A stretch of 64,000 bases of DNA. It comes from Nymphaea colorata. Taxonomy: Eukaryota; Streptophyta; Magnoliopsida; Nymphaeales; Nymphaeaceae. Positions 54,311 to 64,000 of this stretch are shown here, in pieces. The stretch is from NCBI RefSeq assembly GCF_008831285.2, contig NC_045142.1:23251300-23315299 (forward strand), given 5' to 3'. The notes below the pieces were generated by a model. It was not told the DNA's origin and did not search any database. It saw only the letters and a list, made by a program, of their open reading frames with translations. Both the position numbers and the translations under genes were made by a program. Each line of letters begins with the position of its first letter. The first letter of the stretch is position 1.

Positions 54311-54930
54311 TGGCATTCAATAAATTCAAATCCTCCAGTCTTGAATTAAGTATTCAATAATCATATCATCAAGCATATAATATAATGGGTGAAACTCTCA
54401 GCATCTTTGACAACATCGGCTGCTAGTTGTAGGCTTCTAAGCAACAATCTAGAGATTGATCAAGGAACATGAGGACTGGTTTATTAGTAGACTTTGTCCA
54501 TTTCTATATATGCAGTCCCTCATTTAATGTCCACACCAAACTCACGTCAAGCCTCATAGACACCAAATTCAACTAAGGTCAGTGCCCCTTTGATAGAATT
54601 TTTGGCTCCGCCACTGATGCTAATGTAGACAAGTTGGTCAAATGGCAAGAACGAATGGAAAGAACAGGAAACCTGGCTAATATCTAGTCGGACTGCCATG
54701 CATTTTAGCCACTAACACTTCTACTAGTGAGAAACTAGTTTACCAAAATGCAATTAGTGATAAGATTGGCTTACTTACATGGTATACAACCAGAATTATT
54801 CTCCCCAACATTTTTTATTGTCCTCATGGTGAGCCAGACCTCAATAAAGCCTAGGTAATTGGATCATGATTAATTGTATAGCCACCACCCATTCCACCAT
54901 TGTGAAAGATTACTTATTCCAAAAGGAAAG
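54303..54930 (+). repeat. Block C/D, copy 3
   Basis: GGCATTCAATAAATTCAAAT to ACATGAGGACTGG matches block C. The small hAT element here keeps only its right part (to TTTGGCTCCGCCACTG at about 54,614); its left part was deleted at CCTCATTTAATG. Block D follows to 54,930, then a (GA)n tract (54,950-54,980). Confidence 0.7.
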
Positions 54931-55299
54931 AGAGATAAGGAAAGAGAGAGAAATAGAGAGAGAGAGGGAGAGAGAGAGAGGCGGGGCCAAAAGGTACCCT
55001 GCCACATTAATCATAAATTGTCAATTCAAAATGGGGCCAATCCCCATGTTCTAAAGAAACCTACCAAAATCCTTATATTTGTCTTAACCGTCCATTCTCT
55101 TAGGTCAAACAAATAATTTCCTATAGGTAAAAATTTCCTATATGTATATATCATGATCAACCCTAAGTTTATATATGAAAACAAAACAATTGAACGTTCT
55201 ATTTAGCCTGCATGATCATATGCCATTGTTTTGGTTTCCAGTCGACTTATAAAACATGAAGGGACCGAAAAAAGTACACCCAACCAAAATCCTTATCTA

Positions 55300-55715
55300 A
55301 TAGTTTCTCTCATGGCTATGGAATAATGCATTTCACCCCTGCACTTTGCAAAGCGAAAAGGAAGGTGTCCAAAATAGAAGAAGAAGAAGAAGAAACAAAT
55401 CAGAGTTAAGAAAATCCACCACAAGCGATTGAAAAGAAGAGGTGGAAGAAGTAGAAGAACAAAGAAATCAAAGTCACCAAAATCCACAATCGATTGAGCA
55501 CATGATTCATTTCAGGAATCAGGAAAGAGAATCTTGCTTCTTGTGGATTTTGGGGTTCTGTGATTTGTTTCTTCTTCTTCCCATTTGCTTGTGGATTTTC
55601 CAAACTTTGATTTGTTTGTACTTCTTTTTCCATTTTAAACACTTTCCCTTCGGCTTTGCACAGTGCATGGATGAAGTGAATTATTCCAAAGCCAAATGGT
55701 CGCCATGAGAGGAGC
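55300..55715. repeat. Foldback element, about 415 bp
   Basis: The left arm (CTCATGGCTATGGAATAATG, TGCACTTTGCAAAGC, AAGAAACAAATCAG, AAAATCCACCACAAGC) is mirrored by the right arm (GCTTGTGGATTTTCC, TTGATTTGTTTGTACTTC, GGCTTTGCACAGTGCA, TGAATTATTCC, CGCCATGAGAG). Each arm contains the AAATCCACAA phrase twice, so there is also a direct repeat inside the arms. Arms are about 200 bp and the loop about 30 bp. Confidence 0.8.
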
Positions 55716-57095
55716 TTTAGGTTAGGATTTTGCATGGGTTTGCTCCATTTTTCCTTTCCCCTTCTTGTTATATAAGTCAATTGAAAACCGAACCAATGTC
55801 ATGCCATCATGCTTCCACTTACTATCAAGGAGCAAAACCTTTTTTTATTCAGATGGCAGAACTATAGTTTCAAAATTATGATAATTTTTCATAATTTTTA
55901 TATAGACTATAATAAAATTTGTTTAATATTATGAATAGATTTTTTTTTGTTAACTTGGAGAACGATATACCGTAAAGGAGGTAGGCCACAAGTGCAAGTA
56001 GAAGTGTGAGTAGAGCTAAAAAGGTTTTCATTATAGGGGCTGAACTATAGCTAAAAATTTTAACATGGACAAAATTATAATTTGTTATATAGGTTAAACT
56101 AAAATTTTTAAATTTCACATTAAAAGTTTTAAAAGTTTTAAAAGTGTCCAACTTTTTATTTGATAAACTTAATAAAAAGAATTAACAAACGTATAAGAAG
56201 TAATATATAGTGAGAGACACAAAAGCACAACATAAAACAGGGGTTGCCTAATAGTTAAAAACTATGTTTTTGATAAACTTGGATCTGAGAGATGACATCA
56301 AATCTGCTGAGAGATATGATGTTCTATCATACCTTGGATTTAACTTTAGGCTTCAAATTTACCATGGCGATAATAAAGTCCATTTTTTCAGATTTGATTT
56401 TGGTTTCTATTACAAATGACGAAAAGTTCTATGACTATACCGCATCTAAATCTGATTGTACACTATGAATCTGATCTGAATCTGTTTTTTTAAATTTGCA
56501 TCCAACTTTTAAATTAAATACAAACAGCATTATGAAATGTTAAGAAGCAACTTTCAAATATGGATTTTATATATGGGATATTTATTAAAATTCAATATGG
56601 TTCAAACCTTATTTCATTTTCACTTAAATATGAATCCTATTGTATGTCATCTCTTAAAATTTAAACAGATTTTTTAGTCCAACGTTAGATCTTCTTCCAT
56701 ATCCAATTTTTAGAAGTGGTGTTATTAGATATGGAATACTAATCAGAATATTGGCTTTCCTAATCCAAAGGGTTTACATTTCCCAATTAAATGTAAGATC
56801 TAAAAAGGAGCCCAAGAGTCATTCATATGTGCAATAATTCGTAGGCCCATGTCCCCAATTTGGATTAGACTCATGGTCTATGGGTCAAGTCGGGCCCGAT
56901 TCAGCCCAAGCCTGGGACCGATCCTCGCCCAAGGCAATTTTCACAGCACAGGCCCAACTTGACTCACATTCTTAGTTTTAACATGGACTCACATGATTTA
57001 CCTTGTGGGTCCCACATACAAAGAGTTTCATGTCAGCCTCAAGAATATTTACCATATATTATAAAAATACTCGCACATAATGAGAGATCTTTTGA
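55716..57095. other. No gene; decayed repeats
   Basis: Segment 55,970-56,150 resembles 15,355-15,540 (AGGTAGGCCACAAGTGCAAG, GGGGCTGAACTATAG). 56,430-56,760 carries GATGTCAA-family words. 56,855-56,965 has GTCGGGCCCGATTCAGCCC, a worn small element. No convincing coding frame. Confidence 0.4.
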
Positions 57096-57371
57096 CAACT
57101 GTTTTATTGGACAACAGATAGAATGTCCTATCTACCACACTACTGTTTTGCTTATCTTGTTAATGATGTTCTTTATGCATTGTTTGATGGTTTTAGGGAC
57201 AAAACACCACGTTCTTTTGTTCCACCTATTTCATGTCCGATGTTTCAATTGCTTGCCTGGAAAATAAAAAGGGCTGTGCTGTTTAGTGGCGTTCCCAATG
57301 ATTTCAAACACCCTCCAAGGTACCAAAGGCTTGCATCAAAGAAAAGAGACTTAGCATCACTGTTGAGATAA
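57096..57371 (+). pseudogene. Gene-like open fragment of unknown protein
   Basis: The frame reads FYWTTDRMSYLPHYCFAYLV..., VNDVLYALFDGFRDKTPR, FVPPISCPMFQLLAWKIK, VPNDFKHPPRYQRLASKKRD and ends at TGA. It has mixed composition, no low-complexity runs and no internal stop for about 92 codons, unlike the surrounding repeat DNA, so it looks like a piece of a real exon. I do not recognise the family. A damaged copy is at 39,857-40,131 and a short one at 38,994-39,053. A stop lies just upstream at about 57,093 in this frame, so it is a fragment. It marks the left edge of the P block. Confidence 0.45.
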
Positions 57372-57842
57372 CAAAGAAAAAATAAAGAAAGAAAAGCCCA
57401 CTCTTAGTTCTTTTGTTTCTCAATTTTTTTTATAGCTGCTAAATTTATTTTGTATCATATTTTTTTTCTTTTTACTAAGTTTCCGGCTGAGCACCTTTAT
57501 TTCAGAACCCACTTCGGGAGGAGTGATTGAGAAAACACTATAGCGGTGACGTATTTCACCGCCATAGATTTGACTCTTTTTCCCCCTGCAAAACAAAGTA
57601 AAAAAATTTTCAGTAACGAAAAGTTAAAGTCAATAAAAGGGACATTTATGTTGATAAAGTTTTGCTGACACTCTTTATGCTTCGTTAAGACGTTTTGTTT
57701 TATGTGTTGATCAACGTAAAGAATTGAGAAAAAAAAAGTATAAACATGAGATGGGTCGCTTTTTAACCATCTGTTAAATGAGATTTTGAAAACTATTGTC
57801 ACACAAATATGATTGCATTTTTTGGCTATATCATATATTTGC

Positions 57843-57845
<3 letters not shown>

Positions 57846-57891
<46 letters not shown>

Positions 57892-58031
57892 GTTAAAAAA
57901 CGAGCAGGGCATGTAGCCACCCCTCAAAATGAGTTGGAGGTTTGCCAAATCTAGGCGACAAGTCCAAGTTTGCTTCATGGAAATAATGTTTAAAACTGGA
58001 TCGACTCCTCCCTTTGATAAGGAAAGAACAA

Positions 58032-58106
<75 letters not shown>
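57846..58106. repeat. (TA)n and (TA)n(TG)n microsatellites
   Basis: A TA tract at about 57,846-57,888 and a TA-TG compound at 58,034-58,106 flank the same short segment as at 40,613-40,922. The TG part is absent from the 40-kb copy but present at 3806-3936. Confidence 0.95.
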
Positions 58107-58108
<2 letters not shown>

Positions 58109-58124
58109 ACATGGGTATTGCATG

Positions 58125-58676
58125 TGAGACTTGTAGTCAGGGCTCAAACCAATGTCTCTCGTGAAATGGATTTTGGTTGGTTTTTTTGAACCAAAATTGT
58201 AACAAATACAAAACATAGCCATTGGCTCCACTTTGAATTGACAACTTACCTTTTAACATTTAGTTAGGATTCCTTTCCTTTGTTGCTTTCATTTAATATC
58301 AATTTGCTCTTGTACCAAATATTGAAATATACACCCTCAATAATTTTATATAATAGCAAATTGATCTGCTCAAAATTGCAGTACTCCGTGGACTCATGGT
58401 CGTAAAACGAAGGCAAGAAAAGGGATGCAAACAAAAAACTAAAGTCACCTCTCATTTACTGTCTTGTATTGGTTGGTTGGACCAATTAATTGATTGAAAA
58501 AGGAAGTCCCCACTTCAGTGAAGGAAAGCAATAAAGGAAAGGAATCATGATTAAATATTAGAAGGTAGGCTGTCAATTCAAATTAGAGCCAGTAACCATG
58601 TTCTATCTTACAATTTTGGTTCAAAAAAACCTATCTAAATCCACTTCATGAGGTGTAGTATGAGACCTAACTGATT

Positions 58677-58680
<4 letters not shown>
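58125..58680. repeat. Inverted-repeat element, second complete copy
   Basis: Ends as at 40,953-41,497 (GGATTTTGGTTGG / CCTATCTAAATCC arms, GTCAGGGCTCAAACC and GAGACCTAACTG outer ends). The interior is almost the same as the 41-kb copy. Confidence 0.65.
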
Positions 58681-58714
<34 letters not shown>

Positions 58715-58715
<1 letters not shown>

Positions 58716-59537
58716 ATGAAGAAGAAGGCAAAGAGTCCCGAAAGTGTTGGTGCAATGGTTGGGGCGGGGGTTGGTAGGCAGCTAATTCTTGTTTCAAATC
58801 ACCAAGGCATCAATTCTCTGCACTGCAAACAAGAGGTCACTGATATGCAAATTGAAACTCTGCAGAGATGGCACTCTGAGATACCAAAGCTGACTCTGTT
58901 GCTTATGCTGGGACCTTGGGTTCTTTTTTAAATGATAGGTTGAAATACTTATCCTGCCCACGGAGAAGCAAATTAACACTGTTCAGTGTTTAATCACTAT
59001 CACTTATATCCATGGAAGCCGCAACTATCAACCATAGTGTTGATAGTGTGCAGCATTTCATTATATAGCAGTCGTACATCCAAAGTTGCTCCTTTCGTTA
59101 AGGAGTTGTTCCATTTCTTTTTTATTATCACTGAATGCAAAATATTTTTCATTTACTAGAGCTTGATCTTCTACCATAAAAATCTTCTTCTGAGATTTTC
59201 TCCTTGATTTTAACGTGGTATTTTTTTACGGCCATTCCATATTTGATGCCATACTTTATAGAATAAGGTCAAACTATGCTGCCATCCTATTATGATAGCG
59301 TTTCATTGAGATTCTCCTCCTTACTTTTTTTTAAATTTAAAGAAAACAATTATTTCTATTGTTAACCAAAGTCACACTTTGGTTAAAATTGTAAAAACAA
59401 AACTTAGTAATATCGGAAAGAAATATCGAAAAAGATTGCAGCTACTTTTTTTCTTTATCAGCAAAAGTGCCTAACCTTTTATTTGATAAATTTAATAAAA
59501 GATTTTCAGCAATCTGTCAAAAATATATATTTCTTCT

Positions 59538-59573
<36 letters not shown>

Positions 59574-59590
59574 GATTTCTTTGTTCTTAT
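58715..59590 (+). repeat. SINE-like dispersed repeat, copy 4
   Basis: A box TTGGTGCAATGG at 58,747 and B-like box GTTTCAAATC at 58,791, then the common body to the TA tract at about 59,540-59,570 and GGGATTTCTTTGTTC. Confidence 0.5.
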
Positions 59591-60246
59591 GTGGTGTTGA
59601 ATGTTACTTGATAGCTAAAATTGATAATTAACAACAGTTTATAAACTGTCCTCCAATATTTTTTATTTAATAACAGAAAAGAACATGATCTTGAACCAGA
59701 CTGCCTCAAGCCACCCATCGATCACAGGAAAAATAGTTTTGACCTTTTACTTACCTAATACATCAACACTATTTATCATTTTTACTCATTTTGCTAATCG
59801 CAAAAGAACTTAAAAATTAAAACAAGGACAAAAAAATTGTAAAAATGCATTAAAATCAAAATGGGTTCACCTTGTTTTATTAGAGCACACTCTTTCACCA
59901 ATCAGAATGAAGTTCTCATTTCTTAAATAAAGGCTTGGCATGGGACCCAACATGACTAGATATGGGGATCCCTGTCGGGCTAAAGCGCAATCTGTCCCCG
60001 CGATTGGCAAGTTATCGGACCAGGCTTGATCCAATTAAACTTGGCCGCAGGGCGGCTTTCTTCACTAGGTTTGGTGCAATGTATAATCCTTATAAAAATG
60101 TATAAGTTTGTACACATAAGAACAATCTTAGAAATCTCTGTGTCCATAAGAACATTTACAAAGATCTCAACGAGCCTCCATGACCCGGCCTGTCTTGGCC
60201 TGATAAATTATCCAATAATCTAAGTCTGAGGGTCATTTTTATGATA
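59591..60246 (+). repeat. Element B, uninterrupted copy
   Basis: Runs from GTGTTGAATGTTACTTGATAG to CTAAGTCTGAGGGTCATTT. It includes AACAACAGTTTATAAACTGT, also seen inverted in the 5.3-kb copy but missing at 42.4 kb. It shows the state before the hairpin unit was added. Confidence 0.8.
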
Positions 60247-60697
60247 TTGGATAGTGGCCTTGGTCCCTATCACAGTATCTCGTAACTGCGAGTGGGCCTA
60301 CTAGCAGTTATGAGATTATCTTCAAAACTGTTTTCTATAAATGTCATTTTTGATAAAGTAAAAGATATTCTTTACACTGTTTATCTCTTTCCAAATCTCT
60401 CACTCACCCAACCACAAGATGGGCAAAGGGAAATCCTGTGAGGTTGCCTATTTAAGCCCAGCAATGCTCTAATTAGGGTTAATGCATCTGTGATTACCCT
60501 AAGTGAGTCTCACCGAAGGAAATCTGTGAACTATCTATCTCTGCTTCAATTCTCTCTTCCTCCCTTTCTTCTTTTTCTTTTTCTTCTTCTGTTGTCTCTG
60601 CTTCTTATTGTGCAAACTGGAGCCGCTTGTGAAACCTGCTGCGCAGATGAAGAGGTGATTAAGGCCAGCATTCCGCTGCTGCTACAAATTTCAATAT
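60247..60697 (+). repeat. 5' LTR of copia 4
   Basis: TTGGATAGTGGCCTTGG to CTACAAATTTCAATAT, about 451 bp, with GCCTACTAGCAGTTATGAG and the CTT/TTC tract as in copia 3. Confidence 0.8.
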
Positions 60698-60847
60698 TGG
60701 TTTTAGAGCCCGAGGTTCTTCGAATTCCAGTAAGTTCCTTAAGACTTCGGTGGTGGCTGTGATGTTATGATGAATGCAGTCTGCGTATGTAACACGTTGT
60801 ATTTCAGATCATGTTTCTTGAATGAGAGCATGCTAGACTATACTAAT

Positions 60848-61150
60848 CTAAATTATGAAGCATGATAGTTCAGATTCTCTTTTAGCTCTACAAATGTGAT
60901 ATATTGTGTTGTACTCTACTTTCTGTATCCCTAAGTCTGAGAGAAACAAAGAGCAGAGTCGAGCTCTAGACCTAAGCATGCATATCTGTTGAGTGTAGTG
61001 GAAGAAGATGTTGAAAAATAAAATGCAGTGACATTCATAAGGAACCAAAACCCTCATCGAGGTTCTTTCTCTAGAACGCACTATTGCTAAAGTATACAGA
61101 AGCAGACCAGCGCCTCTGGTGATAGAAGCTGAGCTTGCTCTGCTTGACAT
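60848..61150 (-). other. Antisense ORF in copia 4 leader (100 codons)
   Basis: Third same-length version of the minus-strand frame (MSSRASSASITRGAG start, ESELSCFII end), again free of stops. Differences from copia 3 are scattered single residues. Confidence 0.2.
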
Positions 61151-62299
61151 ATAACAAATAATAAGGGAGAAAGATACCTTGGATAGATAGTTTCACTAGA
61201 CCCACTGATGCAGTTGGAAAGTGTGCCACTACTTCTTTTCCGGCGGACTCCCTACAACACTTTGTCCAAACCCTTTTGAGTGTAGTTTTTTCCAGTGATG
61301 ACCCATCAGTGGCAGAGAGGGTTGATAGTTCTGAGTGACATAAACCCTAACCTCTGAGAACAATTGGAGGAGATCTCTCTGTTTCTTACGAAGCAGGAGA
61401 TTCCGTCACTATCTTTTTCTGACAGACCCAACTCTGGCTGTTTCATTTCCGAGGATGACCTGAGACCCAGCTCAGAGAGTCTGGTGCTCAGCCAAGCTCT
61501 TCCTTGTGTGGAGCTCACCATTCCCACTTTCAGACGTTCTCCATGCAACAACCCACACACCCAACCAATTGTGAGGAAGTTTCAAAAGATCTCTGCAGCT
61601 TGCCGGGTGTAGCTCCATCCGTCTCCCTCACAGAAAAGATCTTCTTGTTTGCTGTGGTGGCAGCAACAACTAGGGATCATGAGAGTCGGCGGCTGAAAGC
61701 ACCGGGTAACAGAAGATAGTAGCCGATGGAACCCTTGCAGAGGATTTCGGGAGAGGAGAGAGAAGCTCTCGAGAAGAGAGAGAAGGAAAGCAAAGAAATG
61801 GGAAAAACTCGGTTTGAAAGGGGTTTTATACTAAAAATTTAAAAATTACAGAATTAGACCACAACTTTAGAATTATTTTTGAAAAGCACTGTCATATTTT
61901 TCAGAAATTAATGCTGCAACATTTTTGCTAAAGACTTATTCAAAATGATGCTGGCGAAAGTTCATTTCAGTGAAAATCCATAATTTTGGTATGAAATTGT
62001 ACAGAGATACTCTAAGAGTTATTACAGATTGTTGAAAGAGGGTTCTAAAACTTTGTTTTGCAATTTCAACGGAAAACCAAGACTTTATGTGCAATTGCCT
62101 ATAGGTACCCTCAGGCTTATTAAAAATAACAGAAAAAAGGTTCCAAAAATAACTTTGTAAATAAAAAAGGGAAATTCACAGCTTAAAATTTAGTATTGAG
62201 ATTTTCTTGCTTTTAAGTGATACTCTATAATATTATTGGAGATCTCCTGATTTGATATTCTCTTTGTTACTTTCCATTTATTATTGTTCTTTACTTGCC

Positions 62300-64000
62300 A
62301 TGGAAATTAATTTAGAGATGACTTCAAGAGTGGGAGCCTCAAAACTAGCCAAGACTGAAAAACTCAATGAAACAAACTTCCTTGCATGAAAACATAGGAT
62401 CCTGTTGGCCTTGACTCTGGAGAGGCTAGTTTATGCAATCGGCATGCCTTTTCTCATTTTAGGAAACAAACCTACAGATGAGGAAAGATGAACGTATGAG
62501 TCCTTTAAAATTGGTGACTTGATGGCTAAAACCATCATCTTAGTCTTCATGGAAGATGATCTGATCAGGGTATTTAAGGATTGTCCAATAGCCAAAGAAA
62601 TATTTGACACTATCTTCTCTAAATATAATGCCACTACTATGGTGCATGTACAGTTGCTATTAGAATAGTACAATTCATGTAAAATAAAAGAGTCTAATAG
62701 AGTAGTTAACTATGTTAACAAGATGTTGGTCATGGCTAAAGACCAAGCGTAGTGGGAAATGTCATATTTGACAACATGCAGACCAGTACCATCCTGAACA
62801 GCATACCACCTTGTTGGGATTTGGCAGTCAATGCCTTGAGTCACCAATTTGATACTCTAACTTTGCAAAAACTTCCCATACAGTTACCTATTCAGCAACA
62901 ACGCCTGTGATAGTCCAGGATAAATCTACTAGTAGTCATGTGCTTGTAGACCCAGACAATTTAAAAAATGAAATGATGGCAAGTTTAAGGGCAATGTTGC
63001 AGGTACTCAGAGATCTCAAGGAGCTGTAGAGAAATACTAGAGATGCAGAAACCTTGGACATATCAAGAAGAACTGGAGGATGAAATTCCCCAATAAGAAA
63101 GACAACAATGGTTATGATAACAACAACAGAAAGAAGTATCGAGGGGACTCAAACAAAAAAGTCATCTGTGTAGTGTTAGAATGTTTATTTGCAAATGGAG
63201 AATTGACTAGTTGGTGGGTTGATTCGGGGATACTTGTCACATCACAAAGACAAAAGAATGTGTGATTCGTATGGAAGTTCTAAGTCTGGGAGCTCACAAG
63301 GTCTACATAGGAAATAACTCAAACTCTGATGTCATGGGAATTGGGTCATATCGGTTGAATGTTGGGGCACCAGTGTCATTCTTAACAAAGTTTTATATGT
63401 CCTCTCCTTGAGGAGAAACCTAGAGTTTGTTCTCATGCTGACTAGGAAGGGTTTTGAAGTTTGTTCTGTTCCCAAGAAGGTTATCATGAAAAAACATGGA
63501 AGGACCATGTTTGATGAGAAATATATAAAAGAACATGACATATTCAAACTCAATGAAATGAATAAAGCTTTCAGTTATGCTTATAATGACTGTGCAATGA
63601 ATGTTTGTACAAACATATGACATGAAAGATTAAGTCATGCAAGCATCAACAAGATGAAGAATCTAGAACAGCAATGTATAATACATGATATAAATATAAA
63701 TGATTTCACGAAATGTGAGTCATGTTTATATGAAAAGATGGCAAGAAACTTTCTGTCTGAATTAATTCAGGCCACTGATCTATGAAATTTCAGAGTCCAA
63801 ACACATAGTGGCAAGTTATACTTTATATCATTTATTGATGACTTCTCAAGATTTGATTATATTTACCTGATTAAATATAAATCGGAAACACTTAAAAATT
63901 CAATGAATATAAAACTGAAGTCGAGAAACAACTTGGAAGATTTATTAATGTTGTAAGGTCTAATCGAGGAGCTGAGTATACGTCAAATGAATTCTTCGAA
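62300..64000 (+). pseudogene. Copia 4 gag-pol, broken, partial
   Basis: Gag starts MEINLEMTSRVGASK at 62,300 with TGA after NETNFLA, stops in LLE-stop-YN and QA-stop-WEM, and a zinc knuckle (about 63,030-63,080) that has lost several ligands. Protease has WWVDSG followed by the same 1-base loss as copia 3. FISFIDDFSRFDYIYLIKYK of integrase is near 63,830; a deletion near 63,785 removes the HTDMCG segment present at 46,763 in copia 3. Confidence 0.85.

Larger units (their letters stand above)
57096..64000 (+). repeat. Composite block P, copy 4 (runs off the window)
   Basis: Collinear with 39,857-47,003 throughout. It lacks the hairpin insertion in element B and keeps a longer leader. The right end is cut by the window. 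Confidence 0.88.
60247..64000 (+). mobile_element. Ty1/copia retrotransposon 4, decayed, cut by window end
   Basis: LTR (60,247-60,697), mutated primer site (TGGTTTTAGAGCC), a leader of about 1.6 kb, then gag and the start of pol up to integrase at the window edge. Collinear with copia 3, sharing its stops and protease frameshift. Confidence 0.88.

Noticed and set aside
56855-56965. GC-rich patch as a gene promoter or CpG island
   Set aside because: It resembles worn small-element sequence (GGGCCCGATTCAGCCC) and has no adjacent gene.

Overview
This window looks like nuclear DNA of a flowering plant, from a gene-poor region dense in transposable elements. The grounds are: AT-rich sequence with many TA, AC and AG microsatellites; several Ty1/copia retrotransposons primed by the plant initiator-Met tRNA site (TGGTATCAGAGCC); hAT transposase and FAR1-related sequence; a plant-type ABCC transporter fragment; and many terminal-inverted-repeat and foldback elements. 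I see no intact host gene. All protein assignments come from reading translations by eye; no database search was run.

Layout. 1.2-3.6 kb: decayed hAT transposase gene. 3.7-9.2 kb: composite repeat block 'P' (microsatellite, inverted-repeat element, SINE-like head, 'element B', then a copia LTR) ending in an internally deleted copia. 9.4-16.9 kb: mosaic of dispersed repeats, a CACTA-like end, a 365-bp foldback element, a partial P block and a small hAT element. 17-20 kb: block 'Q', an array of units of about 530-650 bp. 20-22.2 kb: nested small elements. 23.4-25.4 kb: an ABCC transporter fragment between two long inverted repeats. 25.5-29.9 kb: small inverted-repeat elements and no gene. 29.9-38.2 kb: second copy of block Q, interrupted by the window's most complete retrotransposon (30,521-36,029, both LTRs and a 5-bp target duplication) and by a 292-bp hAT element. 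38.2-39.9 kb: recent 863-bp tandem duplication. 39.9-48.9 kb: second full P block with a decayed copia. 49.7-51.7 kb: tandem array of about 13 hairpin-forming units. 52-57 kb: repeats, a FAR1-related fragment and a 415-bp foldback. 57.1-64.0 kb: third long P block, whose copia runs off the window.

The main theme is repeated segmental copying of already dead elements. The P blocks at 39.9-47.0 kb and 57.1-64.0 kb are collinear, and their copia gag-pol shares the same stop codons and the same protease frameshift. That fits DNA-level duplication better than fresh retrotransposition. Paralogous copies also supply 'empty sites' showing that the copia at 30.5 kb and the hAT element at 36.5 kb inserted after block Q was duplicated.

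The most unusual structures are the hairpin array at 49.7-51.7 kb, the double inverted-repeat cassette around the ABCC fragment, and an antisense reading frame of about 100 codons kept open in all three P-block copia leaders although gag-pol is full of stops. No working gene system can be demonstrated; small-RNA production from the hairpins is the most plausible active biology.
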